DNA from: Isoetes taiwanensis
Lineage: Eukaryota > Streptophyta > Lycopodiopsida > Isoetales > Isoetaceae
Direction of reading: 5' to 3'
Assembly (NCBI GenBank): GCA_021234155.1
Contig: JAJEKV010000049.1
Location: 7,206,150 to 7,270,149, forward strand
DNA length: 64,000 nucleotides
A program made the translations under genes and the position numbers. The notes under the pieces are model-generated. The model worked only from the letters and a program-made list of their open reading frames with translations. It searched no databases and was not told the origin of the DNA. Positions 1 to 11,775 of this stretch are shown in pieces. Positions within the stretch are counted from its first letter, which is position 1. Every line of letters starts with the position of its first letter.

Positions 1-1577
1 GCGAAGTTAAGCTTTTTCAGCCCGAGAGGAGATTAACGCTATGATTTTGATAAAATGAAGGAAACCAGCCGAGGCATTCTTAGGAAAGGTCGTAAAAATC
101 TTTATTATCACTGTCCCCGCTTATTTCAATGATGCACCCGCAGGCAAAGCACAAAAAGATCTTTGGTATCATTCTTTGGACTTAGCGTGGGCTCAGATTC
201 GAATGAGCCAAGCTACAGGCACGTTGGCTTATGGACTTAATGAGAAGGGAAACGAGAAGAACATACTTGTGTTTGACCTTGGTGGTGGTACCTTTGATGT
301 CGACATCTTAACAATTGATAATGGAGTATTTGAAGTTTTAGCCACAAGTGGTGATACTCATCTTGGAGAGGATTTTGACCATAGAATTATGGAGCACTTC
401 ATTAAACTCATCAAGAAGAAGTACAACAAGGACATTAGCAAGGATAAAGCGGGGCTATTGGGAAACTCCGTCGCTTGCGAGGCGTGCAAAGAGGGCACTT
501 TCATTAACCAGGCACCAAGTTAGAATTGAGGTTGAGAGTCTTTTTGATGGTGTTGATTTCTCTGCAACCACTTACGGAGCAAGGTTTGAGGAGCTTAACA
601 ATGACTTGTTCAAAGAAGACATTGGGCCTGTTAGGAAGGCCATGAATGATCTTGGCCTTAAGAAATTCGCAGATTGATGAAATGAATCTTGTTGGAGGAA
701 GTACTGCGTATCCCAAAGATCTGACAATTGTTGAAGGACTACTTTGAGGGCAAGGAGCCTAGCAAGGGAGTCAATCTTCATGAGGTTGTAGCCTATGGTG
801 CTGGCCAGTTCAAGGAGGCATTCTAAGTGGGGAAGGCGAAAGAGACTAAAGATGCACTCATCCTTGATGCCACTCCTTTGACCCTTGGCATTGAAAAACT
901 TGGTGGAGTGATGACAAAGCTCATTCCCGAGGGGTACCTCACGATTCCAACTAAAAATCCCAAGTGTTTAGCACCTATCGGGATAAGCAAACAGCAGGTA
1001 ATGCATTCGTGTCTTTGAAGGAGAAAGAAGCGACAAAAGATTGTAGCCGGGGAACTTGGAAAATTTGATTTGGCGGTTGCCCCAGCTCAAAGAGGTATTC
1101 CTCAGTTGAAGTTACTTTTGAAGTAGATCACGGATGGAATTCTAAAAGTGAAGGCGGAAGGATAAAGCCGTCCGTAAAATAGAAGATCATCATTACTGGC
1201 GACAAAGATCGTTTATCTTAGGATGAGGTTGATAGAATGATCAAGGAGAGGAGAGGAATATGCGAGCAAGATAAGAAGGTGAAGGAAAAGATTGATGCCG
1301 GGGAATAGATTGGAGACATATGTGTACAACATGAAGAGTTCAATTGGTGACAAGGACAAGCTAGCGGATAAGCTAGATTCGATGACAAAAGAAAAGATTG
1401 AAGCTGAATTGAAGGAAATCTTGGAGTGGTTGGGCGATAACCAAAGTCTTTGAAGGGGAGGATTTGAAGAGCTTGTAAGATTGAGGATGTTTTGCAATCC
1501 CATAATAACCAAGGTTTATCAAAAGGCCGGTGCTCATGCCTCGGAGGAAGAGGATGAAGATCACTCCCAAAAATGTA
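1..1577 (+). pseudogene. BiP: BiP (ER luminal Hsp70) copy 1, 5' part outside window, many frameshifts
   Basis: This matches the full-length BiP at 24206-26203 from the codons for [10 protein letters not shown] to the stop, about 1572 nt there and 1577 here. The missing N-terminal part lies left of the window. The nucleotide-binding core is readable in pieces ([10 protein letters not shown] near 280-302), as are the substrate-binding domain and the C-terminal lid, but the frame changes many times. The end reads cactcccaaaaatgtaa where clean copies have cactctgagctgtaa, so the retrieval signal is lost. Differences from the clean copies cluster at CAG/CTG positions and are mostly 1-2 nt insertions or deletions. 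As written it could not make a BiP. It may be an intact gene spoiled by sequencing error, or a real pseudogene; the sequence alone cannot decide. Confidence 0.85.
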
Positions 1578-2340
1578 AATATCTTGAGACATTCAAAATT
1601 CATGGTCACAGTAATGACACAAATACTTGTAGATATGGAAATAGTAATCTGAGATGTATATTAGCTTATGCTTATTATCTGGTTTTCACACCACTTGTCT
1701 TAGCTTTCAACTTTTCTAATAACTTTTAAAATTTTGTACACTTTCTATAAAAATTTATCCAGCATGTTAGACATGCATTTACAAGACTTTGCTTGCATGA
1801 AACAAAAGAAAAGAAGAAGTGGTAATGAATGAAGGTGGAAGATGGATGTTGAAATTGTCCAAAGTAACAAAATAAACTTGTCATTAACAAGTCTTGCAAC
1901 CCAATAATCTTGCAACCCAATGTCTTTACTTTCTTGTGCAAAATAAATATATAAATTTGGAGCTTGGAAAACATCGCTTTGGTTTGGATGGTAAGACTTG
2001 TCCGGGCAAACATAGATGGAACTTTGGCCAATGTTGCTTACAAAAATGCATTGGCAAAGAAAGAGATCATAGAAAGGGTATAAATTGTAGTCTTGAATAT
2101 TAAATTGAAATGCACATCTATGCTTTTAAATGTTTGCAAATTCTTGCAAACAACCATCTCTAATCATATGACAAGGCGTCTGCGGTTTGTTATAAAAGGC
2201 TTCTCTTTCAAGTTCCAAAAATGTCTAGATGCCAAAATTGATTTCAACAAGTCGATTCAAGTGCTTCTTGTTGGTGTTAATGATGGCAAACGTAGTTTGT
2301 GCCTAGATGCCAAGATACAGTGGCCTTCAAAATTGAAGGT
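1578..2340. repeat. Spacer A, first module: BiP 3' flank
   Basis: No gene seen. The segment starts with the BiP 3' untranslated region (gtaaatatcttgagacattc) and runs into a module holding gtggaagatggatg, aacaaaataaacttgtc and the recurring unit at about 1987-2060. It repeats at 48699-49450 with nearly the same order. The first ~520 bp also follow copy 3 (26204-26728). A polyadenylation site is expected in this stretch, but none can be placed with confidence. Confidence 0.8.
1987..2060. repeat. Recurring ~75-bp unit, first of 13
   Basis: Core ggatggtaagacttgtc, then caaacatagatggaacttt, ggccaatgtt and ttacaaaaatgcattggc. It recurs at about 2561, 5020, 5887, 6322, 19071, 26610, 41595, 49107, 49672, 52140, 53009 and 53439, with a partial copy at 63298. 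It can be read as a short frame (MVRLVRANIDGTLANV), which is the same in most clean copies but ends soon after. I do not recognise it. Confidence 0.8.
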
Positions 2341-4580
2341 GGAAGATGGACCTCGAAATTGTCCAAAGTAACAAAATAAACTTGTCACTAACAAGTCTTG
2401 CAACCCAATAGCATTGGTTGGATGTCTCTAGTTTGTTGACCCTTAAGAAATATATGAATTTGAAGCTTGGAAAACATTGCTTTGATCAATTTTCTTCAAC
2501 TAAGTCCCACCTTTTCGGATTTATGTTATCGGGCATACATTACTGCTGCTTGCATCTTTGGATGGTAAGACTTGTCCCAGGGCAAACATAGATGGAACTT
2601 TGGCCAATGTTCCTTACAAAAATGCATTGGCAAAAAACAGATCATAGAAAGGGTATAAATTGTAGTCTTGAAATATTCAATTGAAATGCACATCTTAAAG
2701 AGTAAGTACTGCAGCTTTTAAAGGTTTGCAAATTCTTGTAAACAACCATCTATAATCATAAGACAAGCGAGGAGGCGTGCCATTGTTAGTTGTATTTTTC
2801 GCGAGAAAGGGTTTCTCATTCAAGTTCTAAAAGTGCCTAGGCGATTGGCCTTCAAAATTGATTTCAACAAGTCGATTCAAGTGCTTCTTGTTGGTGTTAA
2901 TGATGGCAAGCGTAGTCGATAGATACTCTATATGAATACGTTTGTCACTATTGTTAACATCTCCACTCATCTTTATATTATAATGTTAACTCACGTGTCA
3001 TGGATCCGCCCTAAAACTTTGGGCGGCCCAGTTTACTTGAAATTTTTTTGATGGCTTAGATTTACTTGAAAAATTGGTGGGTGCTTTTTCTTTCTTAAGT
3101 TTTCCACGTTTTAAAGGCTGCTTTCACGGTACCCATTGGCGGGGATATGACAGGGTAGCAATGGAGCGAGTTGTGGAAATAGGGTCTTGGAAGGAAGCCG
3201 TTTTTCCGTTTCACAAATTTGTAAAATTAGGTGAGTTACTTTAGAAAGCATCTTCAAAAGCAAGCTTCTTTATATCCTATGAAGTCTTCTTCTCTTTTTG
3301 CGGTCGTGGCTTGGTGGTTGGATTTGCTACATCTAATTTAGACAACAAAAATAACCCAAATAATCTGTCATTTACGTAATGATTCCCTTGCTCCGGAGGT
3401 CCAAATCTAGCGCCCATCCTCCTAGATGTCTCTAGGTTTGTTCCTGTCCCCCTCACCTTGCCACTTTCGCATTATTTTTTCGATCTTCTTTATGATAACT
3501 CAAGCATTGGCACAAAAGGCATCATTGTTTATTATGATATGCATGATTGGATTGGAATGAAGACCCACAGTAAAAAATTATATAGTTTAGATCTGAAAAC
3601 ATATGCTCTTATTCACATGCACATGGCAAAGAGATTTCTTTGCTTCTAATATGATGCCAAACCAAGCCAAGTTCTCTTCATTTGGGAGGATGGACCCCTA
3701 AAAGGCTGCTTTTATCGTTGCTTTTTACCTCACATTTGTATATGAATCGCATGTTATAGCGTTTTGGCCATGGGATGCACATGGCGTTGTGCCTTATTAT
3801 TTATGTTTCATTATCTTCTATTCTATCTCTCTCTCTTTCTCTTAAATATAGTCAATGTGTATTACTCAGATTATTTTGTACTTTGGTACTTTTACAATGT
3901 TGGACTAGCAAGGGAAATTGTAATTTCGAGTTTTAGTTCTAGAGTTCTTCTTAAAAGCGGCGGTTTGAAGTCCATAACTATATGCTTTATAATGTCTGCA
4001 TGTATTCTTTGGTTAAAAGTCTTCTATATGCTTTCTAATCTTTGCATGTCTTCATTGGTTAAAAGTCTATCATGGGGTTCTTCTATTGATGAGAGAATTG
4101 GCATGTCATAAATTCTTTTACTTTTTGCCATAAATGCAATGGCGTGACTATGCCTTCATTGTAGCTTGCTTTAATTTTCTCTCTTCTACTTCGATTATTA
4201 TTGTGCAAGTGGTTCATTTTAGAAGAAAAGCAAGCCTTTTTTTAAGGTGCATGCTAAGTTAGGTGAGTTTTATCATCACGCAAAACACAAAGCGATTCAA
4301 GAAATCTTGCAATTTATCTTTCTCACTTTTATCTTATGCTCTTTCTAGGTATCCTAAATATTGCAAAAGAATGTCAGTGAGAAACCACTAAGCTTGAATA
4401 ATGTAAACATTTTTGAATAATGTGGACAATTTGAGATTATGTAAACTTCATTAGACTTATTTGCTTACATTGATCCTTCATATGCTCTTGCTTACATAGC
4501 TAAAAGAAAGAGCAAAGCTATCAATCACTTTTACTATCTAAGTATCACTTTCACTTTTCTTGTCACTTTCACTCACAGCT
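2341..4580. repeat. Spacer A, second module
   Basis: Noncoding repeat DNA matching 49450-51690. It holds another recurring unit (about 2561-2660), the cctaaaactttgg block (about 3010), and a (TC)n run near 3826-3842. It also holds the gccttcattgtagcttgc block (about 4150-4570), which is shared with the start of spacer B (11280-11770). Short open frames here do not persist between the two copies because indels break them, so none is called as a gene. Confidence 0.75.
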
Positions 4581-6125
4581 TTGTAAATATCTTGAGACAT
4601 TCAAAATTCATGGTCACAGTAATGACACAAATAAACTGTAGATATGGAAATAATGTCAGAGATGTATATTAGCTTATGCTTATTATCTAGTTTGTTCACA
4701 CCACTTTTCTAATAACTTCTAAACATTTTGCACACTTTTTATAAAAATTTATCCGGCATGTTAGGCATGCATTTACAACACTTTTGCTTGCATCAAACAA
4801 AAGAAAAGAAGAAGTGGTAATGAGTGAAGGTGGAAGATGGACCTCAAAATTGTCCAAAGTAACAAAATAAACTTGTCACTAACAAGTGCATTGGTTGGAT
4901 GTCTCTTCTTTCTTTTGCCAAAGAAATATATGAATTTGGAGCTTGGAAAACATTGCTTTGATCAATTTTCTTCATATCGGCTATTTTATCGGGCATGCAT
5001 TCTTGCTTGCATCTTTGGATGGTAAGACTTGTCCGGTGCAAATATAGATGGAACTTTGGCCAATGTTGCTTACAAAAATGCATTGGCAAAGCGAAGCAAA
5101 ACCTGAAAGGGTATAAATTGTAGTCTTGAAATATTAAATAGAAATGCACATCTTAAAAAGTAAGTACAGCTTTTAAAGGTTTGCAAATTCTTGTAAACAA
5201 CCATCTCTAATCATAAGACAAGCGGGGAGGCGTGCGGATTGTTAGTTATATTTTTTCGCGAAAGTGTTTCTCATTCAAGTTCCAAAATGCCTAGATGCCA
5301 AGTAAGATCTGAATGGCCTTCAAAATTGATTTCAACAAGTCGATTCAAGCTTGCTTCTTGTTGGTGTTAATGATGGCAAAGCGTACTCTATGTTACCTAC
5401 ATACTCTATATGAATCTGTTTTGTCACTCTTGTAAATATCTCCACTCATCTTATATATTATAATGTTATCTAAAATTGTCATGGATCACGCCCTAAAACT
5501 TTGGACGACCAGTTTACTTGAAATTTTTTTTTTTGGGCGCCTTAGATTTACTTGAAAAAAGTTGGTTAGGACTTGTTCTTTCTTAAGTTTTCCACGTCTT
5601 CTCCTCTTTTGCGGTCGTGGCTTGGTGGTGGATTGCCCATGACTAATTTCGACAACGAAAATAACCAAATAATCGGTCATTTCTATGTTGATTCCCTTGC
5701 TTTAGGGTCTAAATACAGCGCTTCATCCTTCTAGAAGTCTCTAGGTTCGGTCTTGCCCTCCTCACCTTGCCACTTGCATTATTTTTGATCTTCTTTATGA
5801 TTACTCCGGGCATTGGCACAAAGTATCATTACTTTCTTGTGCCAAAATATATATGAATTTGGAGCTTGAAAAACATCGCTTTGGCTGGATGGTAAGACTT
5901 GTCAGGGCAAACATAGATGGAACTTTGGCCAATGTTGCCTACAAAAATCGTTGGCAAAGAAAGAGAGATCATAGAAAGGGTATAAATTGTAGTCTTGAGT
6001 ATTAAATTGAAATGCACATTTATGCTTTTAAAAGGTTTGCAAATTCTTGTAAACAACCATCTCTAATCAAGTAAGATAAAGTGGCCTTCAAAATTGAAGG
6101 TGGAAGATGGACCTCGAAATTGTTC
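4581..6125. repeat. Spacer A, third module: BiP 3' flank without BiP
   Basis: At 4581 the sequence returns to the BiP 3' untranslated region (gtaaatatcttgagacattc) and follows the same course as 1575-2100, yet no BiP coding sequence precedes it. The upstream neighbour is the cactttcactc block that in spacer B precedes tcaaactaaaag. The arrangement repeats at 51689-53200. It is best read as the remnant of a BiP unit whose coding part was deleted. Confidence 0.7.
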
Positions 6126-8688
6126 AAAGTAACAAAATAAACTTGTCACTAACAAGTCTTGTAACTTGGCTAGCATTGGTTGGATGTCTCTAGTTTGTTG
6201 ACCTTAAAGAAATATATGAATTTGAAGCTTGGAAAACATTGCTTTGATCAATTTTTCTTCAACTAGGTCCCTGCTTTATACGGTTATGTTATGGGCATGC
6301 ATTACGATGCTTGCATCTTTGGATGGTAAGACTTGTCAGGGCAAACATAGATGGAACTTTGGCCAATGTTCCTTACAAAAATGCATTGGCAAAAAACGGA
6401 TCATAGAAAGGGTATAAATTGTAGTGTTGAAATATTCAATTGAAATGCACATCTTAAAAGAGTAAGTACAGCTTTTTAAAGGTTTGCAAATTCTTGTAAA
6501 CAACCATCTCTAATCATAAGACAAGCGGGAGGCGTGCCATTGTTAGTTGTATTTTTGCGAGAAAGGGTTTCTCATTCAAGTTCCAAAAGTGCCTAGATGT
6601 CAAGTAAAGATCTGGCCTTCAAAATTGATTTCAACAAGTCGATTCAAGTGCTTCTTGTTGGTGTTAATGATGGCAAAGCGTAGTCTGATAGATAATCTAT
6701 ATGAATCTTTTTTGTCACTATTGTTAACATCTCCACTCATCTTTATATTATAATGTTAACTCTGTGTCATGGATCCACGCCCTAAAACTTTGGGCTGACC
6801 CAGTTACTTGAATTTTTTTGATGCCTTAGATTTACTTGAAAAAGTTGGTGGTACTTTTCTTTCTTAAGTTTTCCACGTTTTAAAGGCTGCTTTCACGGTA
6901 TGCCATTGGCGAGATATGACGGGGGTAGCAATGGGCGGTTGTGGAAATAGGGTCGCGGAAGGAAGCCGTTTTCCGTTTCACAAATTTGTAAAATCCGTGA
7001 GTTACTTTAGAAAGCATCTTCACAAACCAAGCTTCTTATATCCTATGAAGTCTTCTCCTCTTTTTAGGTCGTGGGCTTGGTGGTTGGATTTGCTATAGCT
7101 AATTTAGACAACGAAAATAACCCAAATAATCGGACATTTACGTGTTGATTCCCTTGCTTGAGAGGTCCAAATCTAGCGCTCCATCCTCCCGGATGTCTCT
7201 AGGTTTGATCCTGTCCCCTCACCTTGCCACATTATTTTTTGATCTTCTTTATGACAACTCGAGGGCATTGGCACAATAGGCGTCATGGATTGGAATGAAG
7301 GCCCAAGAGATTTCTTTGCTTCTAATATGGCGTAAAACCAAGCCTATGGCTCTTACATTTGGGAGGATGGAGCCCCTAAAAATCTGCTTTTGTCTTTGCT
7401 TTTACCTCAGTTATATATGATAATAGAGTTAATGACAAATGGAGCTCTTGGAATCTGCATGTTGTAGCGTTTTGGCCATGGGATGCACATCCGCGTTGTG
7501 CCTCACTATTTATGCTTCATTATCTTACGTTCCATCTCTCTCTCTTTCTCTTAAATATGGTCAATGTGTGTGCTCAATTATTTTGTACTTTGGTACTTTT
7601 CTGATTAATAGGACTAGCAAGGAAATTGCAATTTCTCGAGTTCCACCAAGGTATTAGTTACATGTCGCTTCTTAAAAAGGCGGTTGAAGCCCATATATAT
7701 GCTTTATGTCAGCATGTAGTCACTGATTAAAGTTTTTTACATGCCCAAAGGGGCCGAGCAACCTAACCTAAACTTACACTATGGCAATGGGGCCTCTCAC
7801 GCCTAAAAGCTGTTTGGCCGAAAAAAGAGAGCTCGATGGGCTGGCAAGATGGAATGTCTTGAGAACACAGGTGCATCAAGTGCAAGCGAGGAGGCAGGTC
7901 GGCTGATCTCCAGTTGGGAGGGAGGGGGAGGTAACATTGCGGTGGTATCCAATTTTTTTATTGTGTGAGCATGGGCATCGTTGCATTGTTTTTTGGCAAG
8001 CTTCTAGCGGCGGGGTTGGTGTAATGTTGGAATCATGAATCTTTGTTCATAGATTTGTAATTGACTTTCTCTTTTTGCTTCACTAAATGTGGAGTTTGGA
8101 AAAGCATCTCTAGAATCATAAAATTGATTAAGGTTTAAAATGATTCTTGTGTTATGAAAGTGGTGGCGAGGTTAGATGCATGCATGCTAGAGATCGTCTT
8201 TTTCTTTTTCTTTTCTCTCCTTTTGTTTTTTTTTTTTGGGGGTGGATGGGGGGGGATGAAGATGGGGGGATGCCTATATGTGAGAACTATTTCGTCTCTA
8301 TTGATTATTTTCTAGGAAGCCATTATTTAATTTCTAGTTCTTACTTGAATTATGCCACGTTTGGTGCTTATGGATGGTGTAGAGGGCGCAATTGAGTGTA
8401 AAACTGCAATGAAGAATGGTGTTCATGCATTTGTAATTTAAAAGTGGCAACCTCAACTTTCGGTGAAATGTTGCTAATTTAAAAAGATGCATTAAGCACG
8501 AAGACATGATCATAATAGCCAACTAATAATTCATAATGATTTTGCATCCGTGACCTTAATCATGCAATCGTGTGGATTTGTTTCCCTTGTCCCAGTGCAA
8601 CTGCTATTGTACAGGAGCTTAGAATGATAATATAAGTAACATCCTTTAGTATCAGAGACATTCTTAAGTAACAATTTTCTCAAAACTA
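6126..8688. repeat. Spacer A, fourth module, with poly-T/G tract
   Basis: Noncoding repeat matching 53200-55808. The part from 6310 also matches 19061-21373 and 41583-43838, the tail of spacer B. It contains a recurring unit at about 6324, a (TC)n run near 7537-7552, and a T-run followed by G-rich ggatggggggggatgaagatgggg at 8227-8268. About 90 bp at 8402-8500 are present here and at 55524-55620 but absent from the spacer B tails. No gene is supported. Confidence 0.75.
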
Positions 8689-9110
8689 GATTAAATATGC
8701 TAGCTTAGGGGCATCTCAATTTGATAAAACCACGGATACCTTACAAAGGATGGTTTCTTAAGCCCATATAGTAATGCCGCGACATATGCAACCAATTTTA
8801 ATAACATCTTTGTCAATCCTCCACATCTTTGCTATTACATGCAACAAAAACGAATTTAAAGGGGCATATAGTATTTGCATAAAATCACCATACTCTTCCA
8901 TTTAGGTGCCAAGATCGGCCAGCAAAATTAGGTTCAATAACAACTCATCAAGAAGAAAAAATAATGCTTGCCTTTTTTTTTTCCTTTTTTCCCTTTATTT
9001 CCTTTTCGCGTTTCTTTTCATTTCCTTTGCCCTTTTCCTTTGTTTTTAAAAGAAGCGAGTGGTGAAAGCGAGCGCCGAAAGAGAGTGTTGAGAAAGCGAG
9101 GCGATAGAGA
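8689..9110 (+). promoter_or_regulatory. Upstream region and leader of BiP copy 2
   Basis: Conserved before all four copies whose 5' end is visible (8689, 23794, 46289, 55809). It starts at gattaaatatgctagc and includes a long pyrimidine tract (about 8970-9045) and a purine-rich leader up to the ATG at 9111. Its conservation suggests that each duplication carried promoter and gene together. I found no match to the ER-stress element CCAAT-N9-CCACG by eye. Confidence 0.5.
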
Positions 9111-11109
9111 ATGTCGAGGGAAGCTCATGTTAGCGATTAGGTCTATGCTTGGTTTTTCTTACAATTTGGGTTGTATCTCATGTAGCGGCCCAGTAGCGAA
9201 GAAGCTCCCAAATTAGATCTGATGGTGGTATTGATCCAGGGAACAACATATTCTTGTGTGGGTGTTTATAACAAAGATGGGCATGTAGAAATCATAGCCA
9301 ATGACCAGGAAATCGAATCACACCATCATGGGTAGCCTTCCGCAGGTTCCCGAAAGGCTTATTGGAGGCAACCAAGAACCAAAATTTTGCTTCTAACCCC
9401 GAAAGGACAATTTTTGACCCTAAAGCGTTTGATTGGAAGGAAGTTTGACGACAAAGAAGTCCAAAATGATATGAAACTATTGCCCTACAAGATCATCAAC
9501 AAAGATGGGAAACCTTATATACAAGTTAAGATCAAGGATGGCGAAGTTAAGCTTTTCAGCCCGGAGGAGATTAAGCGCTATGATTTTTGATAAAAATGAA
9601 GGAAGCTGCCGAGGCATTCTTAGGAAAGGTCGTAAAAAAAATCTTTGTTATCAACTGTCGGCTTATTTCAATGATGCACAGAGGCAGGGCCACAAAGATC
9701 TTTGGTATCATTCTTTGGACTTAACGTGGCTCGTATTACGAATGAGCCAAGCTGCGGCGGCATTGGCTTATGGACTTAATGAGAAGGGAAAGCGAGAAAA
9801 GAACATACTTGTGTTTGACCTTGGTGGTGGTACCTTTGATGTCGACATCTTAACAATTGATAATGGAGTATTTGAAGTTTTAGCCACAAGTGGTGATTAT
9901 CATCTTGGAGGAGAGGATTTTGACCACGCAATTATGGAGCACTTCATTAAACTCATCAAGAAGAAGTACAACAAGGACATTAGCAAGGATAAGCGGGGCT
10001 ATTGGGAAACTCCGTCATGGAGGCGTGCAAAGAGGGCACTCGGTAACCGGCACCAAGTTAGAATTGAGGTTGAGAGTCTTTTTGGTGGTGTTGATTTCTC
10101 TGAACCACTTACCAGAGCAAGGTTTGAGGAGCTTAACAATGACTTGTTCAAGAAGACATTGGGCCCTGTTAGGAAGGCCATGAATGATGCTGGCCTTAAG
10201 AAGTCGCAGATTGATGAAATCGTTCTTGTTGGAGGAAGTACTCGTATCCCAAAGGTACAGCAATTGTTGAAGGACTACTTTGAAGGCAAGGAGCCTAGCA
10301 AGGGAGTCAATCCTGATGAGGCTGTAGCCTATGGTGCAGCAGTTCAAGGAGGCATTCTAAGTGGGGAAGGCGGCGAAGAGACTAAAGATGCACTCATCCT
10401 TGATGCCACTCCTTTGACCCTTGGCATTGAAACTGTTGGTGGAGTGATGACAAAGCTCATTCCCAGGGGTACTACGATTCCAACTAAAAAATCCCAAGTG
10501 TTTAGCACCTATCAGGATAAGCAAACAACCGTGTCTATTCAGGTCTTTGAAGGAGAAAGAAGCTTGACAAAAGATTGTCGGGAACTTGGAAAATTTGATT
10601 TGAGCGGTATTGCCCCAGCTCAAAGAGGTATTCCTCAGATTGAAGTTACTTTTGAAGTAGATCACGGATGGAATTCTAAAAGTGAAGGCGAGGATAAGGC
10701 GTCCGTGAAAGCGAGAAAAGATCATCATTACTGGCGACAAAGATCGTTTATCTTGGATGAGGTTGATAGAATGATCAAGGAGAGGTGAGGAATATCTGAG
10801 CAAGATAAGAAGGTGAAGGAAAAGATTGATGCGAGGAATAGATTGGAGACATATGTGTACAACATGAAGAGTTCAATTGGTGACAAGGACAAGCTAGCGG
10901 ATAAGCTAGATTACGATGACAAAAAGAAAAGATTGAAGGCTGAATTGAAGGAAATCTTGGAGTGGTTGGGCGATAACCAAAGTCTTTGAAGGGAGGATTT
11001 GAAGAAGAAAGAGATTGAGGATGTTTGCAATCCCATAATAACCAAGGTTTATCAAAAGCTGGTGCTCATGCCTCGGAGGAAGAGGATGAAGATCACTCAC
11101 GAGCTGTAA
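9111..11109 (+). pseudogene. BiP: BiP (ER luminal Hsp70) copy 2, full span, several frameshifts
   Basis: The start ATG and first residues (MSREAHVS) align with copy 3. The frame is lost within the signal peptide, regained around the [14 protein letters not shown] block, lost again near 9570-9750, and then open from [10 protein letters not shown] through the [12 protein letters not shown] motif and much of the substrate-binding domain (to about 10660). The last ~400 nt shift frame repeatedly. The end reads cactcacgagctgtaa against cactctgagctgtaa in clean copies, which removes HSEL from frame. The interior from 10060 to 10660 is almost identical to copies 3 and 6. That contrast between clean and broken stretches fits site-specific sequencing error better than neutral decay. 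Confidence 0.85.
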
Positions 11110-11775
11110 ATATCTTGAGACATTCAAAATTCATGGTCACAGTAATGACACAAATACTTGTAGATATGGAAATAGTAATGAGATGTATATTAGCTTATGC
11201 TTATTATTTGGTTTTCACACCACTTGTCTTAGCTTTCAACTTTTCTAATAACTTTTAAAATTTTGCATACTTTATGCAGCATTGACTATGCCTTCATTGT
11301 AGCTTGCTTTTAATTTTCTCTCTCCTACTTGGGTGAAAGCATGCTATTGTGCAAGTGGTTCATTTAGAAGAAAAGCAAGCCTTTTCTTAATTCATTTATT
11401 TTAGGTGCATGCTAAGTTTGGTGAGTTTTAAAATCATCGGAAAGAAAACACAAAAGTACGATGCAAGAAATCTTGCAATTTATCTTTGCAAGTGGTTCAT
11501 TTAGACTTTTCTCTTTGGTGAGCATGCAAGAAATCTTTTTCTAGGTATCCTAAATATTGCAAAGCATGTCGATAGAAACCACTAAGCTTGAATAATGTAA
11601 ACATTTTTGAATAATGTAGACAATTTGAGATTATGTAAACTTCATTAAACTTATTTGCTTCATTGATCCTTCATATGCTCTTGCTTACATAGCTAAAAGA
11701 AAGAGCAAAGCTATCAATCACTTTTACTATCTAAGTATCACTTTCACTTTTACTATCACTTTCACTCACGAAATT
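11110..11775. repeat. Spacer B, 3' flank module
   Basis: BiP 3' flank followed by the gccttcattgtagcttgc and ctaggtatcctaaatattgca blocks, ending in cactttcactc. It repeats at 58224-58829, and at 27915-31395 where a 2.86-kb element interrupts it. The site cctaaatattgcaaagc at about 11548 is the empty target of that insertion. No gene seen. Confidence 0.75.
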
